NCBI GenBank assembly: GCA_964019695.1
Contig: OZ026524.1
Location: 24,201,656-24,265,655 of the forward strand
Direction of reading: 5' to 3'
Length of the DNA: 64,000 nucleotides
DNA from: Loripinus fragilis
Taxonomy: Eukaryota; Mollusca; Bivalvia; Lucinida; Lucinidae
Below, piece by piece: positions 34,191 through 44,781 of the stretch (position 1 is the stretch's first letter; every line of letters begins with the position of its first letter). The translations under genes were made by a program, and so were the position numbers. Below the pieces are notes generated by a model that was not told the DNA's origin, made no database searches, and saw only the letters and a list, made by a program, of their open reading frames with translations.

Positions 34191-34239
34191 CATTCTTCAC
34201 CTCTACTATATATATATATTTATGGTGCATGCTGGTCTA

Positions 34240-35899
34240 ATCGTGATGTTCGTCCATTTACATGAAGGGAAAGAAGGGCATACAAGAAAGCACGTACCTC
34301 AAAGAACCTTTCTGACTGGATGAGATACAAACGAGTACAGAAGGATGCACAAAATACATGCCGAAGCGCTCATAAACACTACATCAGAAACATGCTAAGC
34401 GAACCTGGTTCTAAAAACAAGAAACTCTACTCCTATGCTAAGGGTATGGAAGTGTGACAGCTCCGGCGTGGCGATATTAAAAAGAGATAGAACCAACTAT
34501 TCAGAAGCTAGTGACAAGGCAGAGATCGTGAACAACCAGTTTGCTTCAGCCTTCACCAGGGAAGATTGCAGCAACATGCCTTCCATGGGTAAAGCCTAGA
34601 AACCGAAGCTCCGCCACTGGTTATACAAGACAACGGAGTCAAGAATCTATTTGAGGGCTTAAACCCGCACAAGACAAGTGGCCCAGATGAGATCTCTTCA
34701 CGCTTCCTGAAGGAGATGGCACCCAGCATATCACCCGCCCTCACATTGATCTTTCAAGCCTCTTACGATCAAGTCACAGTACCCACCGACTGGAAAGGAT
34801 CCTTTGTGACCCCACTGTTCAAGAAGGGCCTCCAACTACCGTCCTGTTTCTCTGACCTCAATCTGTTCCAAGAACATGGAGCACATCATCCACGGCCATC
34901 TCATGAAGTACCTTGACAGTCATCACATCCTCAGTGACCAGCAAAATTGCTTCAGAAAGAGACGGTCGTGTGAATCTCAGTTCATAATGTTCAGCAGTCC
35001 ACGACCTGGCCAGCGGATTGGACAAGAGACAACAAATCGACGCCATCCTACTGCACTTCAGCACGGCTCTTTGCTGACGATTGCCTGCTCTACAGAGTGG
35101 TATCAATTAGGAAGATGCATCGTCACTAAAAGAAGATCTTGACCACATTCATGAGTGGGAGAGGGACTGACAGATGAACTTTAACCCAGACAAGTGTGAG
35201 CACATCAGAATTACCAATAAAAGGAAGATCATCGAGACTACATACAAGATCCACGGTCAAGTACTCAAAGAAACAACCAAAGCAAAGTACCTTGGAGTCA
35301 ACATTGACAAAACACTATCCTGGAACAGCCACACTGATATGGTGACAAAAAGGGCCAACCAGACTATCTCCTTTCTACAGAGAAACCTTTCATCATGTCC
35401 AAAGGATATAAAGGAAGTCAGTTCCAAGACCCTCGTAAGACCTCAGCTAGAGTATGCAGCTACAGGCTGGGACCCATCTACAAAGACCGGCATCAACAAA
35501 GTCGAAGATGTCCAGAGACGCACAGCAAGATTCTGCCAGAATGACTATCGCCTAACAAGCAGCGTCACCTCCATGATCCAGAATCTTGGATGGGAAGATC
35601 TGCAACATTATCGTGAGCAGTGCAAGACAATCATGATGTACCGAATCGTCAATGACCTCATCGGCATCCCTGCTGAGAACTACCTTACTCATTCCGGCAC
35701 ATTATCCAGAGGCCGCGGGACCCGATTCCTGGCACCTTACTGCTCCGTGAATGCCTACAAAGAGCTCCTTCTTTCCCTGAACAAAACGTCTCTGGAACTC
35801 GATCCCTGCCTCTCTCCGCAGTTACAGCACCGTGGCTTGATGCCTTCAAGGGCTGCGTCGGAACTGGGCCAGTCCTCTAAGCCTGAAAAGATGTTTTAA
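34240..35899 (+). mobile_element. LINE (CR1/jockey-type) fragment with RT core deletion
   Basis: Pieces in order: WMRYKRVQKDAQNTC, a connector, then GLNPHKTSGPDEISSRFLKE (RT fingers), PTDWKGSFVTPLFKKG, MEHIIHGHLMKYLDSHHILS, DQQNCFRKRRSCESQ and IDAILLHFS (motif A region). These are followed at once by FADDCLLYR (motif C, the catalytic ADD) and the long intact C-terminal frame. The ~300-400 bases normally between motifs A and C are missing, and frameshifts occur near 34455, 34835 and 35100. Inactive copy. Confidence 0.85.
35174..35899 (+). pseudogene. LINE ORF2 C-terminal domain, open frame
   Basis: A 241-codon frame starting MNFNPDKCEHIRITNK and containing AKYLGVNIDKTLSWNSHTD, RPQLEYAATGWDPST and SSVTSMIQNLGWEDLQHYRE. 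This is the thumb and C-terminal region that follows the palm in CR1/jockey-type reverse transcriptases. It is the longest ORF in the window. No stop interrupts it, but upstream RT damage makes it non-functional as a retrotransposon. Confidence 0.88.
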
Positions 35900-36064
35900 C
35901 TTGTTTTTAACCTGTATGAAGAACCTTCCTTCACACATGTGTATATCGTTTTAACACAGTGCGACTATGCTCAAGAAAAGGCCCAGCACTTTTTTGGAAG
36001 ATGAAGATGGTCTACGCCTTTGTTGTTCGCAAACCATCGACTGCAGGTTTTCTGGCGTAGATGC

Positions 36065-36142
36065 CCATATATGTAACAGATAAAATGTAGGTAAGTATGT
36101 AGAGCGATAGGTATGTAGAGGTAGGAGTAAGGTAGGTAGGTA
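36065..36142 (+). repeat. GGTA-rich simple sequence
   Basis: Degenerate GTAGGTA/GGTATGTAGA repeats, possibly the 3' tail of the LINE. The 1.98 kb element begins shortly after. Confidence 0.6.
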
Positions 36143-36150
36143 GTTGGCGC
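36143..36150. repeat. Target-site duplication (GTTGGCGC), left
   Basis: An 8 bp sequence identical to 38131-38138, at the left border of the 1.98 kb element. Confidence 0.7.
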
Positions 36151-38130
36151 GGGTGCAAGTCAAAACGTCCCCTAGTCAAAACGTCCCCGAATTGGTCAAA
36201 ACGTCCCCAAACACGAAAAAAAGATTGGTCAAAACGTCCCCATTAAACGTCCCCAATTTTCAAAGGAGTTTTTTCGAACAAATATGGGATTCTAGCAAAG
36301 AAAAAGTTTGTTTAAGTGTCTGGTACTAATGTATGAAAGTTTGAAATGATGTTTTGATAGAGTATTTTATGTTCATGCTGCTATAGATCAACATTAAAAT
36401 ATAACAGTTTTTCGCGTGTTTTGTTGTTCGCTCTTCTTTTTCTTTTTTCAAAATAGCGTTTTTAAAGGACTGTTTCGGGAATACCATCATAATGTCCAGA
36501 TAATCCCACATTATTTCAGGTCTGATCTGGGTATAAGCACTTGCAAATGTTATCAGCATAAGACACCAGCATGCAAAGAGTAAATACAGTCCGACTTTGG
36601 TTCCGTATGACCGATTAATAAAGTGCAAAAGCAATTAGTCACGGTAGACCCAACATCACTAGGACGACGTGAACTGACAAAACAACACAAGTTTATCATG
36701 TATATAAACATACATTATTTATTTTTTAATTTCACTTTTTTATCAGATACACATTTATAACAATATATACATTTACTCATAACAGAAGGGGCATATTGCG
36801 AGCAAACCTGACTTAGTTGCATGCAAGCAACAAAGGCGCAGACCAGGCTGCGCATTCATGCAGTCTGATCCTCGCCGTTGTTATTCGCTCTATACAAAGC
36901 ATATAATGTCCAAATTGGCTTCATAAAAAAAATTGTAGGAAGGCCCAGATCAAACTGCGCATCCGTGCAATAAACGTGCGGTTATTAGTCACTTTATCAC
37001 AAGAGAAACAAATAAAATTGTTCCACACAGAAAATGTTCTTTTGCATTTAGGGTTCTTGTTTCATTGAAAATGTCGTTTAAAATATGATGATAAGTATCT
37101 ACAATGTATGTAGTGTGCAGGCCATTACCGTCGTGCAGGCACTTTACACACTTTACACGTGACTCACTATGTTATAGTTTGTACATATGGATCATCGCGA
37201 GCATAAGGTCACTTGGAGGGTTATCTTCGGGGGAAGGGATGAGATATCCACTTTAAATTTGTTTGAAAACCCATGTATGCCAACATAAATATATATATAT
37301 ATGCATGTGTATGTACGTACGTAATAAATAACGGTTTATAGACTTTTACCCATCGATAAGTACATTTTATAAATGCATGCCTCCACCAATCCGACGTATG
37401 GACGGACGACTGCAAGATAACACTGATGCACAATGCACAAAGTACACAACAGATACATAATGTTTTCTTGCATGCGATATATATATATATATACATCCGA
37501 TGTATCGGATTTCTCTTAAGGAAGTTTCTTAATTAAGTTTCCTAATTGAGGAGTCACTGTCATCATTTCTGAGCTGCAGGTTTTTCACACGTCTTTATCA
37601 AACAGTTCAATTATACAATTATTAGACACCTGTTTTAGTAGAGTTAATCATCTTATTTATCCAAAAGCATTTCCCCTAGGCAAATTTTGCGCCCGTTGGA
37701 AAGAAGATTTATATACTACGTAGACCTAAATTTAAACTTTATGCATAGTTTGCTCGAAATTAAATATAGTTTTAACCCAAACTTAAAATCATAGTGATTG
37801 TCTGATAATTACCACAAAGCAAATTATCATAATATATAATAGTATAATATTTGAAGGATCCTGTATAAAAGGATTCACGGAAAAAATGTTTTTTCTGAAA
37901 TAACAGAATGGAATCTGGATTAAAACACTTTATCTAAAACAATTTCATTCAAACATCCCAGATTATGCCTAAAATACATAAAATATAAAAGGAAAAATCA
38001 TTTTGGGGACGTTTTGACCAACATTTTTTACCATGGGGACGTTTTGACCAATTTTTGGGGACGTTTTGACCAATTCGGGGACGTTTTGACTAGGGGACGT
38101 TTTGACTTGGGGACGTTTTGACTGTAATCC
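36151..38130. mobile_element. DNA element with subterminal GTCAAAACGTCCCC repeats, 1.98 kb
   Basis: The ends share an inverted core, AGTCAAAACGTCCCC (36158-36172; reverse complement at 38109-38123), within ~22 bp related ends (GGGTGCA- and GGATTAC-). The 14-mer GTCAAAACGTCCCC occurs three times near the left end plus a partial AACGTCCCC at 36245, and six times, inverted, near the right end. The 8 bp direct repeat GTTGGCGC flanks it (36143-36150 and 38131-38138). The interior is AT-rich; a minus-strand ORF at 36326-36634 is a by-product of a common MITE sequence. Superfamily is unclear: the 8 bp duplication fits hAT, P or a MULE. Non-autonomous. Confidence 0.78.
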
Positions 38131-38138
38131 GTTGGCGC
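38131..38138. repeat. Target-site duplication (GTTGGCGC), right
   Basis: Right copy of the 8 bp duplication. One base (38139) separates it from the 9 bp duplication of the neighbouring 6.6 kb element. Confidence 0.7.
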
Positions 38139-38139
38139 A

Positions 38140-38148
38140 CGGCTGTCA
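38140..38148. repeat. Target-site duplication, left (CGGCTGTCA)
   Basis: This 9 bp sequence is identical to 44773-44781 and immediately borders the left inverted repeat of the 6.6 kb element. Confidence 0.9.
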
Positions 38149-38285
38149 GGTTGTGGCTAAAAGCTGTAACCGAACCGAATTCGGCTAAACATACGGCAAA
38201 AGCCGAATAGGCGCGGACCGAATCTACGGGAAATGACGGAAATGTACGGTTTTCTGATACCGGGATTTAGTACAGTAACCGAAAT
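38149..38285 (+). repeat. Left terminal inverted repeat of the 6.6 kb element
   Basis: About 137 bp containing GAACCGAATTCGG, ACGGCAAAAGCCGAAT and ATACCGGGATTTAGTAC in order. The same blocks occur in reverse complement at 44633-44772 with scattered mismatches and small indels. Confidence 0.9.
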
Positions 38286-38463
38286 CAAATGTGCCAGTGA
38301 TGAAATAATTATGATATAGATCTTACTGGGTCCGAGATTTATTTAAATATTAAGTTAATTTGAAAGGTGCCTCATTCGCAGGAATTAAATTATATTTTAC
38401 AATTCAATGCAATAGTTCACAAATTTATTCGCATAGGTCTTTGTTTCACAGGCACCGCACTCA

Positions 38464-38971
38464 TTGCCTAATGTGTGTAGGCTCAGTGTGAACAACGGTT
38501 TCAGGTTGCATTTATGCCAGCAATTAAGACCTTTGATTCAGATGTCAAAATTTGATTTCCGATGGCACATTGAATCTTATCTAAGAAATCGGTTTTGCCT
38601 GTTGTCTGTGAATAAGCCCCAAGTGTATGCCATTTCATTTCCGAGTTTGGTCCCGATGATACCAGCAGCAAAGGCTCTGGCGAGTCTGCGCATGAAATCT
38701 AATTTCAAGAAATATTTTGGGGGTATGCCTGATTTTCCAGATATTTATGGGAGGCTCGCTTTTCGTTGCTCGGTCAACAATGGCGAAGTTTAGTAATGTA
38801 GAAATAGAACCTGTTGGTTACTTCTCAAAGGAAACAAATGAGCCAGCATTCAAGTGCAAGCGAGCAGCGAATGCTCATGTCCAAACATTCGCGATAAGTT
38901 CAGGCGATAAGGACCAGACATGGAAAATTGCATGGCTTCTGAAACAATACCGGTTCGATTACGATTCTTAA
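38464..38971 (+). other. Two overlapping short ORFs near the left end of the 6.6 kb element
   Basis: ORFs at 38464-38793 (109 aa) and, from an internal ATG, 38779-38971 (MAKFSNVEIEPVGYFSKET..., 63 aa) overlap in different frames. I recognise no domain in either. Their position just inside the left inverted repeat fits either a relic of element coding sequence or captured host DNA. The second has a balanced, protein-like composition with a run of Lys/Cys/Ala residues, but no splice sites or homology that I can confirm. Confidence 0.25.
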
Positions 38972-40072
38972 GCATGATGTGCCCCCATCACACTGGTAAA
39001 TGTGACAGCATGGGGGTTACATCAACGAAGTGGCGCAGGTATTGTGGAAACGACTAAGGTAAGCCTGTACAAATGAGCAGACTCGCCTTCGCTGTTCATT
39101 TAATGGCTGCATTTTGCTATAATCTAAAATTCCTCTATCGTTTTTAAAATTTACAAATATGATATCAATCGAAGTACTTATCAGTATAGAAATAGCACCA
39201 AAATGTACCAGATGCTTTGCAGATTTAGCATTTACTTTTTTTCTTGTATGCTTATTACATTAATTTTTACTGTTGACAATTACATTTTGAAAAAAAATCA
39301 ATGTATCACTAGGCCTGTCACAATTGCAATCGTCTATTCTCTTGGTTAACACGATCTCATTATATCATATTGTAAAATGCTTATTATCTTATATTATACA
39401 GCAATTTCGAAAGAAAACATTTTGTTTATTAACCAAACAAGTTTGAGGTAAAGCAACCTGAGCGATACGCATAGACTTAAAAGCATATTACGTGTTAACA
39501 TTTATTACAAAATAAGTGAGTATGATCAGGAAATACCACAATCACAAACTGCAGACAACCCCGTGGCACCCGGAGGAAGAGCCACTCAACCATCACGAGA
39601 CACCAGGAAGACAAATTAAGCAAAGCAATCAGCTCTCTCTTCCCCATCAAGATGATTGCAATACTAGAATGGACATAAAGTAACGTACAACAAAACATAG
39701 AACAATTACAGACTTCCACAATGGGAGTAACAATAAACAAAAAGTCAACAACAACAACAGAACCACCGCCTTAGAACGGACAGCAGCCTAAGCCACCGAG
39801 GGGGGGGGGCTTAAATGCATTTTACTGGTACCAAATCTTCGCCCTAGATTCTGCTGTTGTTGAAGTACAAGAAATGTTCAACTCGCACGGAGGCCATCTA
39901 ACTAATGCAATGTATCATCATGGAAATCACTCTAATCAAATTAAAACTTCATGAAGAAACAAAGAAAAGGGCTCATGACTCACAGATAGTCAGAGCTAAA
40001 GAAAACCTCAAGTTGAGCCACGGTGGGTCCAGCTACAGATAAGCATCAGGCACCAACCCACCGATTAAAGCT

Positions 40073-40540
40073 TTACGTCAGAGCCGTCATAGAGTCTGAG
40101 GCCTGACCCACCGTCGTGAAATTAAAGAGGAAACCATAGCTATAAACCGTGATTGGGTTTAAAACTAGGCATGCAGACTGTCGCATGATATCCAAATTAT
40201 ATCCAACCCTTATATAACGTTTTACTATCTTTTTGAATTGATCACTAAAATTAGGTTTTCCAACAATTCGTTTGAATTTATAGACTAAATCACCATAAAA
40301 TATAGGTTCTGATATGCCTTGTTGCAGAAGAGTTTTTAACCCAATGTTGTATTTAACAATTAACTCTGAGTGTCTGTGGTAGAATTTAGAAAATGCTTTT
40401 CGAATTTTATGATATCTATAACCTTGTTTTAATAATTTAGCAGTTAAAAATAAGTTTCTGTTGTTGAAGTCATCAACATTAGACCACACTCTAGCAAAAC
40501 CAATTAGCTTAGAAATATATACACCATTGTTGTTCCGCAT
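40073..40540 (-). pseudogene. Retroelement ORF, C-terminal region with FYGDLVYKF motif (copy B)
   Basis: A 155-residue frame with GVYISKLIGFARV, LLKQGYRYHKIRKAF, SKFYHRHSELI, GISEPIFYGDLVYKFKRIV and a C-terminus ACLVLNPITVYSYGFLF. The same protein is encoded at 58084-58448 (minus) and, frameshifted, at 5766-5992 (plus), which shows a dispersed family. I recall this region lying downstream of a reverse-transcriptase domain in many invertebrate retroelements. No catalytic residues are present here. It joins the zinc-knuckle part in a different frame at ~40541, which marks a deletion junction. Confidence 0.7.
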
Positions 40541-40681
40541 CGTGACGCCGACGCTGTTCCCTGCTCAGTTGATTTTGTGCGTCCTCTAGCTTCACTTGGA
40601 GATTCGTCTTCGCTTTAACGTATTCTTCTTTGTCACATAAAGAAGCCACATATGCTTTTTGCAGTTTCACATGGTATTGTT

Positions 40682-40996
40682 TCACCATCCCCGTGTTCTT
40701 TGGAAAGAACGAACAAAGCTCATCATTGGGAACATCCCAGAACGGTAATATCTCCGACGTCTTCTTAAAGGGAACGTTTGTATCCGCTCAGCATCCCGTT
40801 GTTTTGACTTGACTGATTTAACTACATTTCCTTTAAACCAGCATACTGCTTTAAAATGTCCCACTCTAGAGCAATTGAAGCAAAGCGCATTCAAAGCACG
40901 ACACTGTCCTAGAAGATGAACTTGTCCACATCGTGTGCACGGAGAACTACGAGACACATGCACAAATCCTCTACAGAACCTGTTGTAATAATCCAT
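40682..40996 (-). pseudogene. Gag-like protein with two CCHC zinc knuckles
   Basis: The ORF starts MDYYNRFCRGFVHVSRSS and contains two adjacent knuckles: CTRCGQVHLLGQC (CX2CX3HX4C) and CFNCSRVGHFKAVC (CX2CX4HX4C). Such knuckles bind nucleic acid in retroelement gag/ORF1 proteins. A basic stretch (RIQTFPLRRRRRYYR) follows. A frameshift near 40745 then moves the frame into a Lys/Glu/Gln-rich, coiled-coil-like segment (KQYHVKLQKAYVASLCDKEE...) that runs to about 40545. Part of retroelement copy B. Confidence 0.75.
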
Positions 40997-41269
40997 GTTT
41001 AATTTAATGTTTCTGGGGAATTTAACGTTGATTTAGAACCACTCGCTTAGCTAATCAAGAGGTAGGATCGTCCTCTCTTCCCGCCACGTATCGTGCAGTG
41101 AAAAGCTGGTACTTTAACGTTTAAATGTTTGATGGATTCTTTAGTCAAGTACAAGAAATAAATAAGACAGTTCTCAATTTGACATCCTTTATGGAATTCC
41201 ACAAATAAATATATCCTTCATATTATAATAACGTTCATCAAAATAAATCTAGCATTTCTTCTTTAAAAT

Positions 41270-41465
41270 AACTTAGATGTTCGACTGGTGATCCAGCTGT
41301 TGATAATAATCTATTTGGAAATCCAAAACTTGTATTTTACAAAGTTCAAAAGATCAAATATAATTTTCTTCTATCAACTAATTTCAATGTTCAACTGGTG
41401 TTCCAGATTTTAACTTAGACTACGTTTTGGAAATCCAAAACTTGTATTTCACGACGGTGTACCGA
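41270..41465 (+). repeat. Imperfect ~120 bp tandem repeat
   Basis: Two units: ATGTTCGACTGGTGATCCAG ... GGAAATCCAAAACTTGTATT and ATGTTCAACTGGTGTTCCAG ... GGAAATCCAAAACTTGTATT. They lie upstream (minus-strand sense) of retroelement copy B and may be its leader. Confidence 0.7.
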
Positions 41466-41637
41466 TCGTTCTCAGATCTAAACTTTAACTAATCTCTAAT
41501 AGTAAGGTAATTCTCCACCCATTCACTCCAAGGCGGATAACCAATCAAATAGGCCCATACAATAATGATATGCACCTTTCATCTCTAAATTGAGAAAAGG
41601 GCGGAGACAAGCAAATCATGGCGCTCCCATGTTTATT

Positions 41638-41790
41638 CCCATCATCATCATCATCATCATCATCATTATCATCATCATCATCATCATCGAAATACCAATC
41701 ATCATCCTTTGTAATAGAAATGTGTATTTTTCAAACCCATGATTCATTATTATTATTTATTATCATTATTATTGTTTTTGCTGTTATTGC

Positions 41791-41828
<38 letters not shown>

Positions 41829-42240
41829 TGCATAGAGCAGTAAAATCATTCACTATCATCGTCTGATCAACGATAATGTCGTCATCGCGATTATAGTTGT
41901 TGTTGTGTTGTTGTTTATGCTGTTGTTGCTGTTGTTGTTGATGTTGTTGTTAGCATTATTATTGCTACTGTCGTTGCTGTTGTGCCTCTAGAAATAATGG
42001 CATTCATTTTTCTCGTCTATCAAGGAAAATGTCGTCATCGCGATCATAGTTGTAGTTGCTGTTGTAGTTGCTATTGTTGTTGTTTTTGTTGTTGTTGTTG
42101 TTAGCATTAATTATCATTGCCGACGTCGTTGCTGTTGTGTATCAAGCAATGTTATCATCTTATCCATTAAAGTGTCGCCATTGTGATCATAGTAGTAGTA
42201 GTAGTAGTAGTAGTAGTCGTTGTTGTTGTTGTTGTTGTTA
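41638..42240 (+). repeat. Trinucleotide microsatellite cluster
   Basis: CAT repeats (41641-41690), GTT repeats (41790-41826), further GTT/GCT-rich stretches (41895-42105) and AGT then TTG repeats (42189-42238). Two diverged copies of 'AAxGTCGTCATCGCGATxATAG' lie within it (41876, 42029). ORFs here are Ser- or Val-repeat artefacts. Confidence 0.9.
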
Positions 42241-44145
42241 AAAACAGCCTATGAATCAAGCAAATATTTAATGCTCAGTTTGTTAAACAATCTTCTGATG
42301 ACCTTTGTTATAAATAAGCGTTCGATAGAACATAGTTTCATGTACATGTATCATTTAAAAGCTAAATTTAATGCATCAAAATCACTCTTCCAAACATTTT
42401 CGAGCTATTATTATCGAGTTTGGTATCAAAACAATGCTTACATTCTCTATATTTCAAAACTGGTACTTAAATTGGTATATTTTGTAATTTACAAAATGCT
42501 TTCGAGTCGAAATATACTAAAGTGCACGTTCTTTCTTAAATGCCCTCTAACTTCTCGCATAAATCTGTCAAATGATAATATAATGTAAAATTTCGTCACA
42601 AAGCCATAAGAGACCCTAATCACACAGAAGATAGAAATTAGTGATGTAAGATTACAGGCATTTAGATTGCACCCTCTGTTCAATAATAGATATATGCGGT
42701 CTGGCAATTATTTCTATCTAGAAGAGTGTTTGATAAGCAAATATGTCAAGTTAACCGGATTAGATGAAATGATACGAGCTGATATACATTATATCACCCG
42801 TTGTCTGTCGGTACATGCATGTATGTCCGTCCGTTCGACTGTCTGTCTAATTTCAATCTCAAATGCTTCATTTTTAAGCTGCTTTTGCATTAATATATTA
42901 ATTTAATAAACCATTTAAATACGAATCATTTTGCGCTGATTTTTACAGCACAACAGTATGTCTAGATATTTTTTTGAAATCTTTTTTCATGTATGCAAGG
43001 CCAATACCAGTACAGAAAAAAGTGCATTTTAAAAATGTGAAATTAATTGCTGTGACGTCTGATAAGGGGTTTTTAAGTTGTGCTTTCGGCGTTTTCTAAA
43101 TGGCAGTGTTTTTTCTTTGTTTAAGCGATTTCTAGATACTGAAATGACTTTGAGTCAACCAGTCATTGTTAGAGAATGCATTTTCAAGAATCTGAGCTTA
43201 TGTTTCGCGTCACGTTAAAGGGTAAAAGCGGAATGCACCAAGTTTAACGTCAATTAAGAAACAACGTAAACTATGGATAATAACCGCGTTTTCTTTGTCA
43301 ACGCATGTTACTGTTTAGTGTGTGCTGTCTACTTAGTTATAGTGCCGATTGGCCACACTTTACATTAATCGCGTAAGAGTTTTACGCTTTGCAGTATACA
43401 CATGTCGGTATGTACTTGTAACGCTTAACGTCGCTAAATGGACGTAGGCGGCAGCTATAAAGTTCAAAATGACTGAAACATTGTCAAAACGCATTCCAAA
43501 CATCATACAAAGTGAAAAAAAAGTTGAAAAAGTGCCAGTGCTATTTAAAAGCTCATAAAATGCTGATAACGGAATATTGACGTTAAGAAAGTGAAAATAG
43601 GCTTTTGGGTTGAACAATGCATGCATGCTTTATTTGAAAGCTCAGAAGATGTCAATAAAATAACAAAGAATCACACTTAGGCGATTTCTGGTGAATTTTG
43701 CGTGATTTCTTTGTTCTTGCAAAAATTGATTTTAGGGGTTACGTGACGTTTTGATAGCTGACGTCTGAAATTAGTTCATCTTTTCAAATAATCTCAGTGC
43801 ATCTTCGTCTACCTTTGTTCAACTTTACCCAATGGAAAGACAAGTGTGCATCGTATTCATTTACTACCAAATATTTGATACACAGTACATGTATGTGTCA
43901 GGTTTCTTTAGTAGTTAAGTATATTTAGATTGTATCAAGATCTTGTGGTCTCCAATATAAATGGTGCCATCAAGCCCCTTTCAATAGCTCCTATATACTT
44001 TTTATTGAGACAACTTTAAAACATCTCTCAAACATACATGCTTACAGCTTATACATGTATTACCAGGCCCTTAAGGGCAATCAGTACTGTGTCTGATTTT
44101 AGATCCAGAAGCCATGAGTTTAATCCTGGCCTGGTCCCATACTAT
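42241..44145. other. AT-rich interior of the 6.6 kb element
   Basis: No gene recognised. The 122 aa ORF at 42220-42588 starts in the microsatellite and has no motif. Confidence 0.5.
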
Positions 44146-44526
44146 GGGCCGAACTTGCCCCGACTTAAGTGGCCGAACTTGCCCCTGACAGACTATTTCC
44201 AAATATCACGTGACAGCACCTTTTAAGATGCAGGAGACGAAATTAACAATGTTTTATATCGAAGCACATAGTCCTTTCGTAATAAAAAAAATGAATTTAA
44301 ATCAGAATCTTAACACATCTTTAGATAAATAAAAACTGCAATTACTCTGAGAAATTTACTAATCATGCAAGAAAACGAGTTTTCTGGTACAATGTCAATG
44401 TACCCTTCAACCATGCAACCATTGTGTACTCGTGTAAAGTAATTTCCAAACCCCATATCTTAGTTTACATGCTAAATATAGCCACATGGCGAATATGCCC
44501 CGAGGCCGAACTAGCCCCGGTCTCCC
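44146..44526. repeat. Region bounded by GGCCGAACTTGCCCC direct repeats
   Basis: The motif occurs at 44147 and 44170 on the left and as GGCGAATATGCCCC and GGCCGAACTAGCCCC at 44487-44518 on the right, all in the same orientation. The ~300 bases between are AT-rich. It looks like another small element with subterminal motif repeats. Confidence 0.6.
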
Positions 44527-44632
44527 CTATAATGTTATTATATCTTGTGTCCAATTCCATTGCTGTTTTATGCAATAAAATGTATTTAATCTAAATAAAT
44601 GAAAAAAAATATTATTTTATCATATTTGCGAT

Positions 44633-44772
44633 ACCGAACCAGTTACGGTACTAAATCCCGGTATCGGAAAACCGTACACTACCGTCATTTTCCGTAGATT
44701 CGGGCCGTGTCCATTCGGCTATTGCCGTATGTATGACCGAATTCGGTTCGGTTACAGCTTTTAGCCACAACC
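44633..44772 (-). repeat. Right terminal inverted repeat of the 6.6 kb element
   Basis: Reverse complement of the left repeat. It ends GCTTTTAGCCACAACC at the target duplication. Confidence 0.9.
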
Positions 44773-44781
44773 CGGCTGTCA
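44773..44781. repeat. Target-site duplication, right (CGGCTGTCA)
   Basis: This is the second copy of the 9 bp target duplication, directly after the right inverted repeat and 66 bases before the cyclin C ATG. Confidence 0.9.

Larger units (their letters stand above)
39517..41030 (-). mobile_element. Retroelement copy B (internally deleted)
   Basis: Read on the minus strand it runs: leader, zinc-knuckle ORF (40996-40682), coiled-coil segment, the FYGDLVYKF-type ORF (40540-40073), then a 3' tail ending near 39517. The tail resembles those at 9966-10116 and 56752-56850, and its inner part shares the 'accgcctt-gaacgg' block with copies A and C. The catalytic reverse-transcriptase core expected between the two ORF parts is absent, so this copy is dead. 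From memory, the C-terminal part follows an RT domain (possibly Penelope-like) in invertebrate genomes; class uncertain. Confidence 0.7.
38149..44772. mobile_element. Mutator-like (MULE-type) DNA element, 6.6 kb
   Basis: The ends carry long terminal inverted repeats: 38149-38285 on the left, and on the right 44633-44772 read on the minus strand. Both begin GGTTGTGGCTAAAAGCTG and stay about 85-90% alike by eye over ~137 bp. The element is flanked by a perfect 9 bp direct repeat, CGGCTGTCA (38140-38148 and 44773-44781). Long TIRs with 9 bp target duplications are typical of the Mutator superfamily. I see no MULE transposase, so it is probably non-autonomous. The interior includes a minus-strand retroelement copy (39517-41030), trinucleotide microsatellites (41.6-42.2 kb), a direct-repeat element (44.15-44.53 kb) and AT-rich sequence. 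The right end stops 75 bases before the cyclin C start codon. Confidence 0.88.

Noticed and set aside
36326..36634. 102-residue minus-strand ORF with a hydrophobic segment
   Set aside because: It includes the dispersed 'GTCTGATCTGGGT' MITE sequence (FACWCLMLITFASAYTQIRP), which yields similar peptides elsewhere.
41618..41866. Ser/Val-rich ORF starting in a good ATG context
   Set aside because: It consists almost entirely of CAT and GTT trinucleotide repeats.
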